From Trichopria drosophilae (lineage: Eukaryota; Arthropoda; Insecta; Hymenoptera; Diapriidae), in assembly GCA_030407085.1 (NCBI GenBank), contig CM059582.1, positions 133,365,501 to 133,429,500 on the forward strand: a DNA stretch of 64,000 nucleotides. The letters are read 5' to 3'. Position 1 is the stretch's first letter; every line of letters starts with the position of its first letter. The translations under genes were made by a program, and so were the position numbers. This document shows positions 1-10,724 of the stretch, piece after piece. The notes under the pieces are model-generated. The model made no database searches. It saw only the letters and a list, made by a program, of their open reading frames with translations, and was not told where the DNA came from.

Positions 1-548
1 GACGTAATTTGTTTGAAGAGACTTGATTTAAGCAGACTTATTTTATATCTTATTTGGTGCGAAGTATTTATGCGTATTAACGATTTCAAGACTGATTTTA
101 TAATAAGCGACATTAAGATACCGTGTTTAGAGATTGCGAATAAATATTTTTCTTAAGATTTCTGTAATTTACCTTGCTGTGTTCGAACCTCGATCAATAG
201 AGAATAAAAAGTGTGTAGTTGCGAAGAATGAAATAAAGATCAAAGGTGTGCGATTTCATATGTGCATATTTTGTAAAAATAATCTTTTATATTGACGAGG
301 GATAAATAAAAAAAATAGTGATCAACAATCCAATTTAACCTATTTACATATATGTAATTGATACCTTTTTCTTTTAATGTTTTGATATATTTTATGTACG
401 AAGGATTAAAAATTTTAAATGAAATAAAACTTAACAGGTCAATAAATAGAAATAAATAATAATATAATAGTATAGTAGATTTTATATTTGCAATAGATTT
501 TTACAAATTGATAACTTCTTTATATATATAACTAAACTTAGACTAACA
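1..548 (-). repeat. AT-rich block, probable BEL 3' LTR
   Basis: No open frame of note lies here. On the minus strand the BEL/Pao polyprotein stops at 551, and immediately downstream the sequence reads TGTTAGTCTAAG, a plausible LTR start (TG). The block may therefore be the 3' LTR of that element, continuing past the window edge or ending inside it. I cannot see a matching 5' LTR, because gag is truncated at the other end, so this is inference from position and the TG start only. Confidence 0.35.
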
Positions 549-550
549 TA

Positions 551-1130
551 TTAGTCCAGATCTACCAGCAAAAACGCAAGCTGAGTGACCGGACGATCGT
601 ATGATGACTTGGACGTACGTACAGTAACAACTCGTGAAACGTCGTCCTTCCCCGTATAACATTTAACTATACGGGCCAATGGCCACTTTGACGGAGGAAG
701 ATTAGGCTGCTTTAGAAGCACGAGTTGCCCTATTGTTACCGATTTTTTCTGGAAGCGCCATTTTGAACGATGTTGCAACGAGAGCAAGTAATCATAACCC
801 GACCAAAGTCGCCAGAAGCGTTCGAATAGTTGCCAATGGAGCTGCCTTCGTGATAATCGATTCGGAGCATCGATCACTGACGGTTCGGGAATACAGTTCA
901 GGGAGCTCCCAACAAGAAAATGTCCTGGGGTCAAACAAGTAAGATCGTCGATGTCATCGGACATCGGACTTAGTGGCCTCGAATTCAACACCGCCACGAT
1001 CTCACACAATAACGTGGAAAATTCTTCAAAAGTGGGAGTATGGTTCCCCATTACCCGCTTCAAATGAAACTTTAGGGTCTTGACGCCAGCTTCCCCTAAT
1101 CCGCCGAAATGCGGAGTAAATTACGAGTAG
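551..1130 (-). pseudogene. BEL/Pao integrase C-terminus (DUF5641)
   Basis: The open frame 1063-551 contains features of the DUF5641 region that follows BEL/Pao integrases: LNSRPL near the start, LTPGHFLVG, the tryptophan-rich stretch around residues 78-105 (WQLFERFWRLW, SKWRF) and the terminal RPVTQLA. Upstream in the same frame PHFGGLGEAGVKTLK is readable to about 1115, the motif that normally ends the BEL integrase core. Further upstream the frame is closed and the core domain is absent. Function in an intact element is DNA integration of the cDNA; here it is a remnant. Confidence 0.9.
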
Positions 1131-1135
1131 CTTGA

Positions 1136-1140
1136 CGATG
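1136..1140. repeat. Target-site duplication CGATG, left copy
   Basis: CGATG directly precedes the left end of the Transib-like element (with one extra C at 1141). The same five bases follow its right end at 10720-10724. Transib elements are known to make 5-bp duplications. Confidence 0.8.
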
Positions 1141-1141
1141 C

Positions 1142-1825
1142 CACAGAGGTTCAAAACTGAATTTTTTCGTTCAAAAAAGTCTACAGCCCTCAGTTCTGGA
1201 CCGATGGGAATACATTTTTTTTAATTAAAGTTTATAAAATTTCCATGAGATCCCTCGAGGCCGATTCTAAAATGTCATTCCAAAAGTAACAGTATTTTCC
1301 GCGAAAAGTGACGAAAGTAAATATTTTCGTTAAAAAATGTCTACAGCCCTCAATTCTGAACCAATCGGAAAAAATTTCTTTTTAAATTGAAGCTTATTAA
1401 ATTTCAAAGAGATCTCTCGAGGCCGATTTTCAAACTTCGTTTCAAAAATAACAGTTTTTCGATGAAAACGACAATACTGGATGTTTTTTTTTTCAAAATT
1501 CTGTACAGCCTTCAAGTCTGAGCCGATCGGAATAAATGTTTTTTTTTTTTCAAATTGAAGCTTATTGAATTTCCAAGAGATCTCTCGAGTCCGATTTTCA
1601 AATTACGTTTCGAAAATAACAGTTTTTCCGCTAGGAATGACAAACGGCAATTATTTCAACCGTAAAAATTACAGTTGACAAGAATAAGTCGTGATAAATA
1701 AAAATCTGATTTTTCCACTACTGAATAACAGAATCTGATGTACAAAAATGCAATATTTATGACAATAACGTAATTTATGCAAATAATAATGAAAAACAAA
1801 CGTATTATTTTATTCAAAATTAAAT
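1142..1825 (+). repeat. Left terminal inverted repeat of the Transib element
   Basis: The arm contains about three tandem units of roughly 165 bp, each with a variant of TACAGCCCTCAGTTCTG (near 1170, 1339 and 1501), a run of A or T, and TCGAGGCCGAT. It matches the right arm in inverse orientation up to about CAAAATTAA at 1824. Confidence 0.85.
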
Positions 1826-2180
1826 TTGAATAATTAATTATTCAAAAGTGTTCACAAATTTAAGTGACAAACATGATGCATGACACTGGAAATTATGCAT
1901 TACAACTATAGAACTTCATGCGATAAAAAAAGCAATAAATATCATAAATTTAAATTCAATCCCTCTTGGCACTACTCGGAACTAACGAACGAGGACGTGG
2001 GGAAGTTATGGTTCCATATTTTTTTTTTACATTTTCTGCTTTTTAATTTTTTTTTAATTTTATTTTGTCAATTCTTTCTTTATTTTTTTTACATTCTCTG
2101 TTTTTTTTTTATTTTTTTTTCTATTTTTAGTCTTTTATTTTATATTTTATAATATTCTTGTGAGAATAAAATACCTTCTT
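1826..2180. other. AT-rich spacer inside the Transib element
   Basis: Between the left inverted repeat and the transposase stop. It is poly-T rich on the plus strand (2020-2150) and translates to a phenylalanine-rich frame that I regard as meaningless. It would be the 3' untranslated part of the transposase; AATAAA-like sequences occur on both strands. Confidence 0.5.
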
Positions 2181-2181
2181 C

Positions 2182-3868
2182 AAAATAAATCTTCAAATTT
2201 GGAGTTTTTAACGACTGTGTATCTATTAGAGACAACTACAGGATCTGAAGTCGTGAGAAGATTATGAACTAGATCTTGATTAACGGCTAATCGAGATATT
2301 TTTCGGGTGTGGTATTTATGGGCCCATTTTACATCTCTGTTCCTTGCTTCAGCTGCTTCCTCCGTGTACTCCCCAATCGGCAAATGAAAGTGTTCAATGA
2401 CTTTCGCTCCGTGTAGCAATATTTTATGGACAGAGGCTGGCATATAGTACCACTTGAACAATTGAACATACAATTTCGCAGTGTCCATTCCATATGCGGG
2501 GAAGCTATCTACATCTATTACTTCTTTACCGACTATTTTTCGTAGGATATACTGAAAACGTTCGATCAAATTTTTATCAACGCCAGTAATTTCCGCACTT
2601 AACTCTGGGTCCGCAAAAAATCGTCTGGCTGTGTTACCGCAATTGGATGTCCCTGAACCCTGTTGCGGCATTTCCACAATTAAACCCGTTCTTTCTTTCA
2701 ACGCTTGCTGGATTCGCTGTTTTGCATTTTTCATTAATTCTTTATCGCTAGTGGTTTTTGCTGCCCATTTTCGAAATTCTAAGCGGTAAGCTATATGTAA
2801 AATACACTCCATACAGCGAATCCAAGCATGTAACGTGGATAGCCCATATTAATAATAATCTTCGTTTGCAATTTTGTTCACCACACGATCTAACTCGTTC
2901 ATTTCCTAGGGTTTTGCACCACATATGTAACATGAGGCAGATGAAGGAGTTCCAGTCACAGCCTGGCAAACTTTTCCATCCACCATTGTCAATTCCATGT
3001 CAGCTTTCACACTGGGGTGCACGCAAACTGCACTGGCCGACAATACCATGTTGAACCAGGCCTATAATATTTCCATAATGTTGTGTCGTCCCCAACTTCC
3101 ATTGGTTCACTTGATTGTAGTATCAATCGTAGGGGGACCATGGATGCAATAAACAAAGATTCATCACAAATATCTGGGTTATTCGATTTTTGTTGAATCC
3201 GCTCTAATCCGGATGTACCGTCAACTCCATGCTTTATGATAATCTTTGCATTGCGTGGCTGGCTATTTTCCGGAATTGTCAGTTGTGTGTCGATACTCAT
3301 GAGTAAACGTGTAACTGTATGATCTATTAACGATTGGGTACCAATTTTCATATCGCAATCAGTTATTACAATGTCTTTCGGATAACAGCTCTTCTTTGCT
3401 TCCAGGACATCAGAATATATTGGAAAGATGTTTGAATTTTTCTCTTTTGCGCCCATTTGGATAGCCTGATACTGACGCTTTGTCAATTTGGCCTCAGTAA
3501 TCAGTGCTAGTTCTCCTTCTGGACTGTACGGCACAGTTGGTTTCTCGAAAGTTTCAGCACCAGAGAGAAGAGAACTATTTTTTTTTGCTAAATCTTTTCT
3601 ATCCGTTTTAAGCAATATTCGCAGAAAAGCCTCTTGAATTTCTAATTCGCTATGTGTATTTTCGATTTCCACTAACTTCCTTCTTTTAGTAGATATCGAC
3701 GCATTTAAAAAGTTATTTGAATGTGGCCTGCCGCTTTTATCATTTGCAGCTTCAAATTTAACAACAAAATCTGTTTTCAGTCATTTATCAAATTTTTTGT
3801 CAAAAACATTTTTGCTGTACATGGCAATTTTCCACTTCTTTTTGAAATACGGAAGAAAATCTCCATAT
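2182..3868 (-). pseudogene. RAG1/Transib-family transposase, decayed
   Basis: The minus strand reads, in order: GDFLPYFKKKWK (3868, N-terminal), an in-frame TGA near 3780, then 3672-3007 with LITEAKLTKRQY, CYPKDIVIT, IIKHGVDGTSG and WYCRPVQF. After a frameshift near 3010 comes MVDGKVCQAVTGTP and CYICGAKP, stops near 2910 and 2850, then LHAWIRCMECILH and 2812-2180 with GTSNCGNTARRFF, MPASVHKILLHG, LPIGEYTEEAAEARN and HTRKISR. These align by eye with the RAG1 core: VDGTSG at the first catalytic aspartate (Asp600 region), CYIC at the RAG1 zinc site, GNTARRFF at the GNFARRL segment, and EEAAEARN at the catalytic glutamate (Glu962 region). The family performs cut-and-paste transposition by hairpin chemistry. 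At least four disruptions make this copy dead. Confidence 0.88.
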
Positions 3869-4035
3869 ATATATATATATAGTAGTAGTATAGTTTTATT
3901 TCTCATATATAGGGGTACATAGTAACCCGTGGAGAAAGGGATTCGATTCCGGAGAAAGTTTAGAAATATGGTAAAAAGAAAACAAATAAATAAAAATATA
4001 AACAAAATGAAAAATATAGTAACACGCGAATATAA

Positions 4036-7000
4036 TTAGTTGCCCAAAAGAAAGTCCCGCCTAAAGAAGCAAGCCGTGACATATTTATACAATCGCTTCG
4101 CAGAAACGGCATCATTTGCACAAATCGTACTAAGTAGGGCTGATTCAAAAGCAATTGTTTCCGTCGAAAAGTTGCCGCATTTAAAATTAGTCCGCAGACC
4201 CCTCAGCAGCGGACACTCTAGGAGAATGTGACTCAAGTTCTCCAACACTCAGTAATTACAAAGCTCGCATACAGCTGTAGGATCATACTGAAACCTGCGC
4301 CCACTAATTAAAACCGCCCTGGAGTATTTGCTTGACAATCTAAGTTGCATCTTGACTCTAAGGCAGTCCAGAGATAGACGAGCAGGATAAAAGGATAGAT
4401 ATGAATCTTCAAGTTGCCTAAATAGGTGGGAGTTGGTAGGCGTCGGAATTGTAATAAGCTCTTAAATCATTCTTCCTATTTATCTCCGCATAGCTATTCA
4501 AAACAGTAATTCTATTTTGCTGCCAGTATTCGGCGTTAAAGTTATCCCAAAGATCGTGAGTCCCTAGACTGTCCAAAATCGCCCTAAACTGAAGCAACCA
4601 TTTGTATGCCTCCTCAGACCGGGCTCCAACCGCCAGTTCTCGGAGTCTAAGCATTAGAAGTCTGGGCACTCTGGAGCTCGACATACGCAGCACGCGAATC
4701 ACCCATTTAATTGCCCGATTAAATATCTCGACGGCGATAGGATACAGACCCAGTTCAAGTCTTATTAAATAGGATGTAACACGCTGGTTACAGTGCCCTC
4801 TATTGTGGCCACCTAGTCGGTAGTTTGAGACCGGTAACATATCGACCACCCGGTCGGTATGTTATCCGAAACCCGCCGCCGATAATTGTCGGGTCACGAA
4901 GTTTAGGAACGGCCCACAGGGAAGCGCCGCGATACCGCGAACGACGGTTATCTAGTTAGTATTGTCTGGAGCGCGAGTGCGAGCAGACCCTTTTTCGAGA
5001 GAGCATTTTCACGCGACGGCTATATTTTAGATTCTGTGAGACCGAAACTGCGACGCGAGGGCAATTCCCCGGAATTGTTAAGTAAATCTCGGGCGATTCG
5101 TCAAGGTCAACCGCAAGACCTGCTGAAAGGAATCCTGGGCCTGTCCAGAGACCTACGTTGTCCCTGCGAGGACCAATTGCGTCCTGGACGAGCCGGAGAC
5201 TGAGAGAGAGAGAGAGAGAGAGAGAGTGCGAGGAAAAGACGTCACTCCGGAAGCCAAGATTTGTAAGTGGTTCATGGGCTGAGTCGACGTAAGAAATAAT
5301 AATTAATTATATCTTGTAATTAATATTGTTTCCCTTTATTGTTCCCTGGATTGCATGCGTCCAAATCCCCAGCGTCGCCGATAAGACGAGGTGTAGTGCG
5401 TGGCACCTTAGCGCGTCAAAGTTCGTGTTCCTCACCTTTCAGGCGCGGCAGGAGGCGAGAAATCGTCCCGAGTGCGGGTCGTGAGAAGACCCCGAGTCAG
5501 CTGGGCTCGGGCATTAAATTGTTCGGACGGGCGAACGACGTCGTCGGGCCTCTACCTGGCGCAACGTCCACGAAGACGTTAAAGTCTCCACCTGAGACGG
5601 TAGCCGGCCCCGAGACGACGGCGGTAAAACGCCGAAATAAGTAATACCGGAAAACGGCATTACAAGGAGGATGTGTTTCGTGGAAGATTAAATAAGCTCT
5701 TAAAGAAAGCCAGCTGCGACGATTCCAGACTCCCCAAATGCCTTAGAGCTCAAAGCGGAGACGCATACAGTAAGGTAGCCAGAATGACTGCTCCGTAGAG
5801 CTTCCATAAAGCTTCCCATGCATCCACCTTCACCGAGTTAACTATCGCTAATACGGAGGCCGAAGCCGCAATCGTTCTATTTATCGCATCCTTACTCGCC
5901 AGCAGACCTTGGGCAGATGAAGAGAACACCACTCCAAGGTATTTGTAACTGGAAACAACCTCAACTGGTAAACCATTATACACGAAATACCTTGAGGAGG
6001 AGTCCAATTGACCACCTCTTCTAAAACAGACAATTTTTGTCTTCCCGGTATTGACTGTAAGCCCATTGATCTCACAGTACTCTGCGAGAGTTACCAGCTT
6101 CCTACGAAGGTCGGCTGATGAGTAGGCAAAAATAGAAAGATCGTCGGCAAATAATAGCATAAGAAGATCGAGGGATGTTGAGACATCAACCCCACGCAAT
6201 CCTCTATCCCTAAAAAATACAGACATATCAGCTAAATATAAAATAAACAAAAGCGGACTCAATATTTCTCCCTGTAATAGTCCTACCGTTATCGAAACTT
6301 CAACAAATTCCTCAGAGGCTTGCAGTTTGAGTGACGCCGATCGGTACATTGCATTTAAAACTCGCACAAACTTAGAACTAACGCCTATCTCCTCCAGTTT
6401 TTTCCACAATAGAGCGTAAGGAACCGAATCATATGCCCTCTTAAAATCTGCAAACAAACAATACAATTTGGATTTTTTCTCACGAAGCGCAATTTGGACA
6501 GTGGCGAGGAGACTGAATATATTATCTTCGGTGGCTCTATCGCTCCAAAACCTGACTGCTCCTCTTGTATAATATTATTCCGCGAAGCCCATTCTAGAAG
6601 ACGTTTGTACAGAATTTGGGAGAAAAGTTTCGCAATCGCGTTGGTTATAGAAATTAACCTATAGTTGGCTGGGTCCTCGCGAAAGCCCTTCTTGAATAGC
6701 GTAAAAGCAGTTGACTGCGCCCAGCAAGACGGAAATTCCTCCGCCGCAAAAAAATGGTTAAAAAATAAAAGAAGATTTTCAAGCCACGTAGAGTCCAGTA
6801 GCTTAAAAATTTCAGCTGGGATGCCATCAGGCCCTGCGGCTTTGCCCGCCTTCAGCGCCTTGATGCTAGACGTAAGTTCCGACATCGTTATTTCAGCGTC
6901 AAGGATGGGCACATGAATACTAAAGCACAAGATGGGTTGAAGGGGTATTTGTGGAAAGACATGCAAGAAGTGCTCTCGCCAACCCTCAGTCGAAATGGCT

Positions 7001-8260
7001 GAGTCGTCAATCTTTGGATTTTTACTAAAAGATCTAACTGCACGCCAGAAATTTGCTGCTTTTTTTACCTCGGCAAATTTGTTCGCAATTTCTGCTCGAT
7101 ATGAACGTTTTTTGTCAGCTGTTGTAAGCAAGTAAGCCTTTTTTGCAGCCGTAAATTCGTCAACATAGACAGAACTGTACTTATTTTTCTTCAATGCTGA
7201 GAGTGAGAGATTAAATCTTTTTTTGCTTGCAATGCAATCAGAATCGAACCAACGCTTGCTCGGAGAAGACATTGAAAATACAGAGTTGGTATTTACCAGC
7301 TTTAAAACCCGTCCTTAGCCGTCTCCTTTATCATTTGGCAAAAAAACTCGTATTGAAAAGCATTTAATCTCACACTGCCAGAGTTTACGCTGCTAACCGC
7401 GATACTCAACGCTGATCTGAAGCTTAGACCCCCATCAACTGGCTTAATAAACGCACTTCTAGTGCAACGCCCCGACCTTGGCTTACGCTTCGAAATCCCT
7501 GAACTTGACGAACAAATAAGTAAACTTAAACTAACTGGTAGGTGATCTGAGTTGTGGAGATCATCACCCACCCTTAGATCATTAATGAAAGAAAGGTGAG
7601 ATGATGACACCCACACCAGATCACACTAAAACCTCTTGCTCCAAGAAAGGTAAAATGCGCAGGATTGTCACTTATAGAGCGGCCGTTAATTAAAATAAAG
7701 TTATTGGCATTCATAAATTCGAGCAGCTTGGAGCCACGACTAGTATGTTGCTTATCGTGAGACCCTATACGAACAGCGATATTGGAATTGACAAAAAGGT
7801 CATGAAAGTCAAAATTATCGTTCAAACATCCTGTTCTTGCATTAAAGTCTCCTCCGAGAATAAACATACTATCGAGAAATTGGGTTTTATATGAATCCAA
7901 TGAATTTTGTAAATTTAAAAGAGCGGTTGAAAAATTGATATTCGGAGAGAAATAAAAGGAGCCAACAGTTAAATTTACTGGATCGGTTTTGACATGGTAA
8001 AATATCCAAATTGGGGTGATCTCCAAAATTGACACGTGTAAATCGTTGAGCGGGAAAGAAACAAGACCTCCGCTAAGACGACCTCGATCCAAAAGCCGTG
8101 TAGCAGGTGAATAATCAAAAGTAACATCCGGAATTGACTTCCTTAAAAAGCTATCATCACAACACCAAGTTTCTGAAATATTTACCAGGCCAGAAGCCGA
8201 ATTACAGAATACACTATTAAGGTTTTAATCCCGCGCGGGTTCCAGAAAACTAAATTAAAC
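4036..8260 (-). pseudogene. LINE A copy 1 ORF2 (endonuclease and reverse transcriptase)
   Basis: The endonuclease is visible at 8092-7574 (MFILGGDFNARTG, NFILINGRS, NPAHFTFLG) and 7616-7302 (HNSDHLPVSLSL, the SDH catalytic motif). RT spans 7272-5750: LKAGKAAGPDGIPAEIFKLL, the TLFKKGF block, then after a frameshift FADFKRAYDSVPYALLW, GLLQGEILSPLLF and LLMLLFADDLSIFA with the FADD active site. The C-terminal part resumes beyond the solo LTR at 4800-4418 (SYLIRLELGLYPIAVE) and ends at 4036 with a cysteine/histidine cluster. At least four frame breaks. ORF2 would nick the target and prime reverse transcription there. Confidence 0.9.
4775..5664. mobile_element. Solo LTR 1, 4-bp duplication AGGA
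   Basis: An 890-bp segment starting TGTAACACGCTGGTTACAG and ending GGAAAACGGCATTACA, bounded by AGGA at 4771-4774 and 5665-5668. It interrupts the LINE A RT-to-C-terminus linker; removing it and one AGGA restores the LINE reading frame (SS then YLIRL). TG...CA ends and a 4-bp duplication are typical of Gypsy-type LTRs. It contains a GA microsatellite (5206-5227) and a GACGTCAC site at 5239. Small open frames inside (e.g. 5339-5644) look fortuitous. Confidence 0.9.
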
Positions 8261-8411
8261 GTGTTACAAATCGCATTATTTCGTTGGGCATGTGAAGCTG
8301 GCGACGAGAGGTTGAGTTCGAAGTTCCTCTTGGAAAGTACAGGGTCATCTCGATGGCATACGACGAGTGGTTGAGCACGGTGAATATCATGATGTCGACG
8401 GCGGGACGTAT

Positions 8412-9454
8412 TTAAAATTTTTTTGAGCCAGACGGCTTTCCAGAACTGTTGGCAGAGTCCAAATCCATAGCGGTTGGCGAAGAATTTCGATTATAAGAGC
8501 TGGAGCTTGGCGAAGAGGAGCGGATAAATTTGTCAGCTTCTTCCGACCACGACCACCATACGCCATCTATTGAGACTTTCTGATAGCCTTTCTTAACCGA
8601 TTTTTTGTTATTCTTTGCAGTTCTTGCAAGCTCGCGAGCAAGAAACACGATTCTCCTATCCTTTTCGGTCAGGTCTTGGTCGAAAAAATCTTCCGATTTT
8701 GAAGAGAGTTTTTTTTGGAGAACATAATGAGGTCCTTGGCTCGAAGTGACGTGAGCTGAACCAAGATTACTTGGGGATCTTTGTTTATAATAAACGCAGT
8801 GTCCACTACCTCCTTCAAGTCAAAGAACTCCAATAAAAATTTTTCTACACAATCGACAACATCACCAGTCGAATTTAAGCCTCTAATTTGTACATTCTTT
8901 CTGCGAAGAGCCTTATCCTGGTGCTCATGTTTTCTAGTTTGAAGCTCTAACTTCTCGTTAAGGTTCTTAATCTCCTGGTCTTTCTGCACCAGCTTGGTGT
9001 TAAGAGCTTAAAATTCTGAGCTGACTTCGGATTTAAAAAGAGCTAAAGCATTGCAGGTATCTTTGTTTGCCGATTCGATTTTGGCCGAGAGAGTTATAAT
9101 AATAAACTCCTGCACCTGTACAAGTGTTGGTTCCATATCTGTCTTTTCAGCACCGACCGGTGATAGCGCGGAATCTTTAAGTTTAAACGAAGTAGAACTG
9201 AGCTTCGTCAGAGCTGGGACGTCTGATTTGGCACGCGAAATCTCTTCCGGGGAACGATGTCGCTTCGAAAAGTCGAAATAATCAGTCAAGACTGATGCCG
9301 AAGCGTCTCTATAGGTACCCCACGTGGATGCCTTCGGAGGACGGCCCACAGAAGTAGCTGATAACTTGGGCGTCACCGCTGTCTCCACCTCTTTACGCCA
9401 AAAATGATTGACAGGACATGGATTCAAGGCGGGCGGGCCCGTCGTTGAAGTCAT
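8412..9454 (-). pseudogene. LINE A copy 1 ORF1 (RNA-binding, coiled coil)
   Basis: Three frame pieces: 9454-9008 (serine/threonine/proline-rich N-terminus), 8989-8669 (charged heptad-rich segment QEIKNLNEKLELQTRK, a coiled coil, followed by VQIRGLNSTGDVVDCVEKFL and RAKDLIMFSKK, which resembles the RRM-like part of LINE ORF1 proteins) and 8648-8412 (basic segment, WWSWSEEADKF, serine-rich tail). No zinc knuckle seen. In an intact element this protein would coat the element RNA. Frameshifts near 9005 and 8660 break it. The tail WSWSEEADKF has a counterpart, LSWSDELQEF, in copy 2. Confidence 0.7.
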
Positions 9455-9984
9455 GCGACATAAGCAAATCGAATTACCTCAGGAGGTGCTGCCGTTTACA
9501 GATATCGGTAAAAGCAAACGTTCTTGTGTAGACGTCCGGCGGAAGTCGCTACTTTAAAGGATGCGCAACAAATATGCGCCGTCACTTTACTCAACCCACG
9601 TGTTGGGAAGAAAATAATCCACAATAAATAACAGTAAATACTCTACACAAATTTCGAGACTAGTCCAGACAGCACAATGAGATCCCGACCGATGAAATTT
9701 CCTTCCTTCCACACCAGTTCAAACATCTCTACAATGACCAAGTGCAGAAGTTCTAGGTTATAATAACCGCACGCACTGTGTTATACAAAAAGTAGGATCC
9801 AATAGATTATCCAAATAGCCGGTTTGTTAAAAAGTCCAAGAAAATTATCCAACATGCGACGTGTCACCACTCGAGTCAACTCTCACTACCGAACTTCCGA
9901 CAATAAGATGCAATTCGGACGATAAAAGTGAAAAATCACGAGACCCAAAAATTTGACACCCGGCACGCCTCAAACCGGAAATGA
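9455..9984 (-). other. LINE A copy 1 5' untranslated region
   Basis: About 530 bp upstream of the ORF1 start to the target duplication. No open frame of note. It probably carries the internal promoter of the LINE; I see no recognisable core element. Confidence 0.5.
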
Positions 9985-10039
9985 ATCTCCTATATATATA
10001 TATATATATATCATGCATTTCCCATAAAAAAATAATTTT

Positions 10040-10719
10040 ATTAATTTTGAATACAATAATATGTTTGTTTTTCATTATTCTTTGCATAAATTACGTTAGT
10101 GTCATAAATATTGCATTTTGTACATCAGATTCTGTTATTCAATAGTGGAAAAATTAGATTTTTATTTATCACGACTTATTCTTGTCAACTGTCATTTTTA
10201 CGGTTGAAATAATTGTCGTTTGTCATTCCTCGCGGAAAAACTGTTATTTATTAAACGAAATTTGAAAATCGGACTCGAGAGATCTCTTGGAAATTCAATA
10301 AGCTTCAATTTGAAAAAAAAAAACATTTATTCCGATCGGCTCAGACTTGAGGACTGTACAGAATTTTGAACGAAAACATCCAGTATTGTCATTTTCATCG
10401 AAAAATTGTTATTTTTGAAACGAAATTTTAAAATCGGCCTCGAGAGATCTCTTTGAAATTTAATAAGCTTCAATTAAAAACAAAATTCACTCCGATTGAT
10501 TCAGAATTGAGGACTGTAGACATTTTTTAACGAAAATATTCACTTTCGTCACTTTTCGCGGAAAATACTGTGACTTTTGGAATGACATTTTAAAATCGGC
10601 CTCGAGGGATCTCTTGGAAATTTGATAAGCTTTAATTAAAAAAAAAATTATTCCGATCGGTCCAGAACTGAGGGCTATAGACTGTTTTGAACGAAAAAAT
10701 CCAGTTTGGAACCTCTGTG
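10040..10719 (-). repeat. Right terminal inverted repeat of the Transib element
   Basis: Inverse complement of the left arm with roughly 90 percent identity by eye, including the same three internal tandem units (ACTGAGGGCTATAG-type motifs near 10380, 10510 and 10670). Confidence 0.85.
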
Positions 10720-10724
10720 CGATG
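10720..10724. repeat. Target-site duplication CGATG, right copy
   Basis: Matches 1136-1140. Taking out the element and one copy leaves a minus-strand BEL reading frame that stays open through the junction, which supports this as a real insertion footprint. Confidence 0.8.

Larger units (their letters stand above)
3882..9984 (-). mobile_element. LINE family A, copy 1 (non-LTR retrotransposon)
   Basis: A minus-strand two-ORF LINE: ORF1 (9454-8412), ORF2 with endonuclease and RT (about 8260-4036), split by a solo LTR. It sits inside the Transib transposase. Both flanks carry AATCTCC next to a TA run (3858-3881 and 9984-10011), so the target duplication is AATCTCC plus the TA tract, over 20 bp. 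The 3' tail is not poly(A): it ends in AAATAAAACTATACTACTACTA. Excluding the LTR it is about 5.2 kb, probably near full length. The family clade is uncertain: endonuclease of the APE type, no RNase H seen, C-terminal CCHC. Confidence 0.88.
1142..10719 (-). mobile_element. Transib (RAG1-like) DNA transposon with long terminal inverted repeats
   Basis: The element begins CACAGAGGTTCAAAACTG and ends with the inverse complement (CAGTTTGGAACCTCTGTG), flanked by CGATG on both sides. Transib ends resemble the recombination signal heptamer CACAGTG; CACAGAG fits that pattern. The inverted repeats extend about 680 bp on each side (1142-1825 and 10040-10719). Between them lies a minus-strand transposase pseudogene of the RAG1/Transib family (3868-2182), interrupted at its 5' end by a LINE. 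Without the LINE the element would be about 3.5 kb. Confidence 0.85.

Noticed and set aside
1880..2152. Phenylalanine-rich 90-codon open frame
   Set aside because: A translation of poly-T tracts in AT-rich spacer.
5339..5644. 101-codon open frame inside solo LTR 1
   Set aside because: LTRs are non-coding. It could be the start of a leader or gag frame in the parent element, but nothing supports a protein here.
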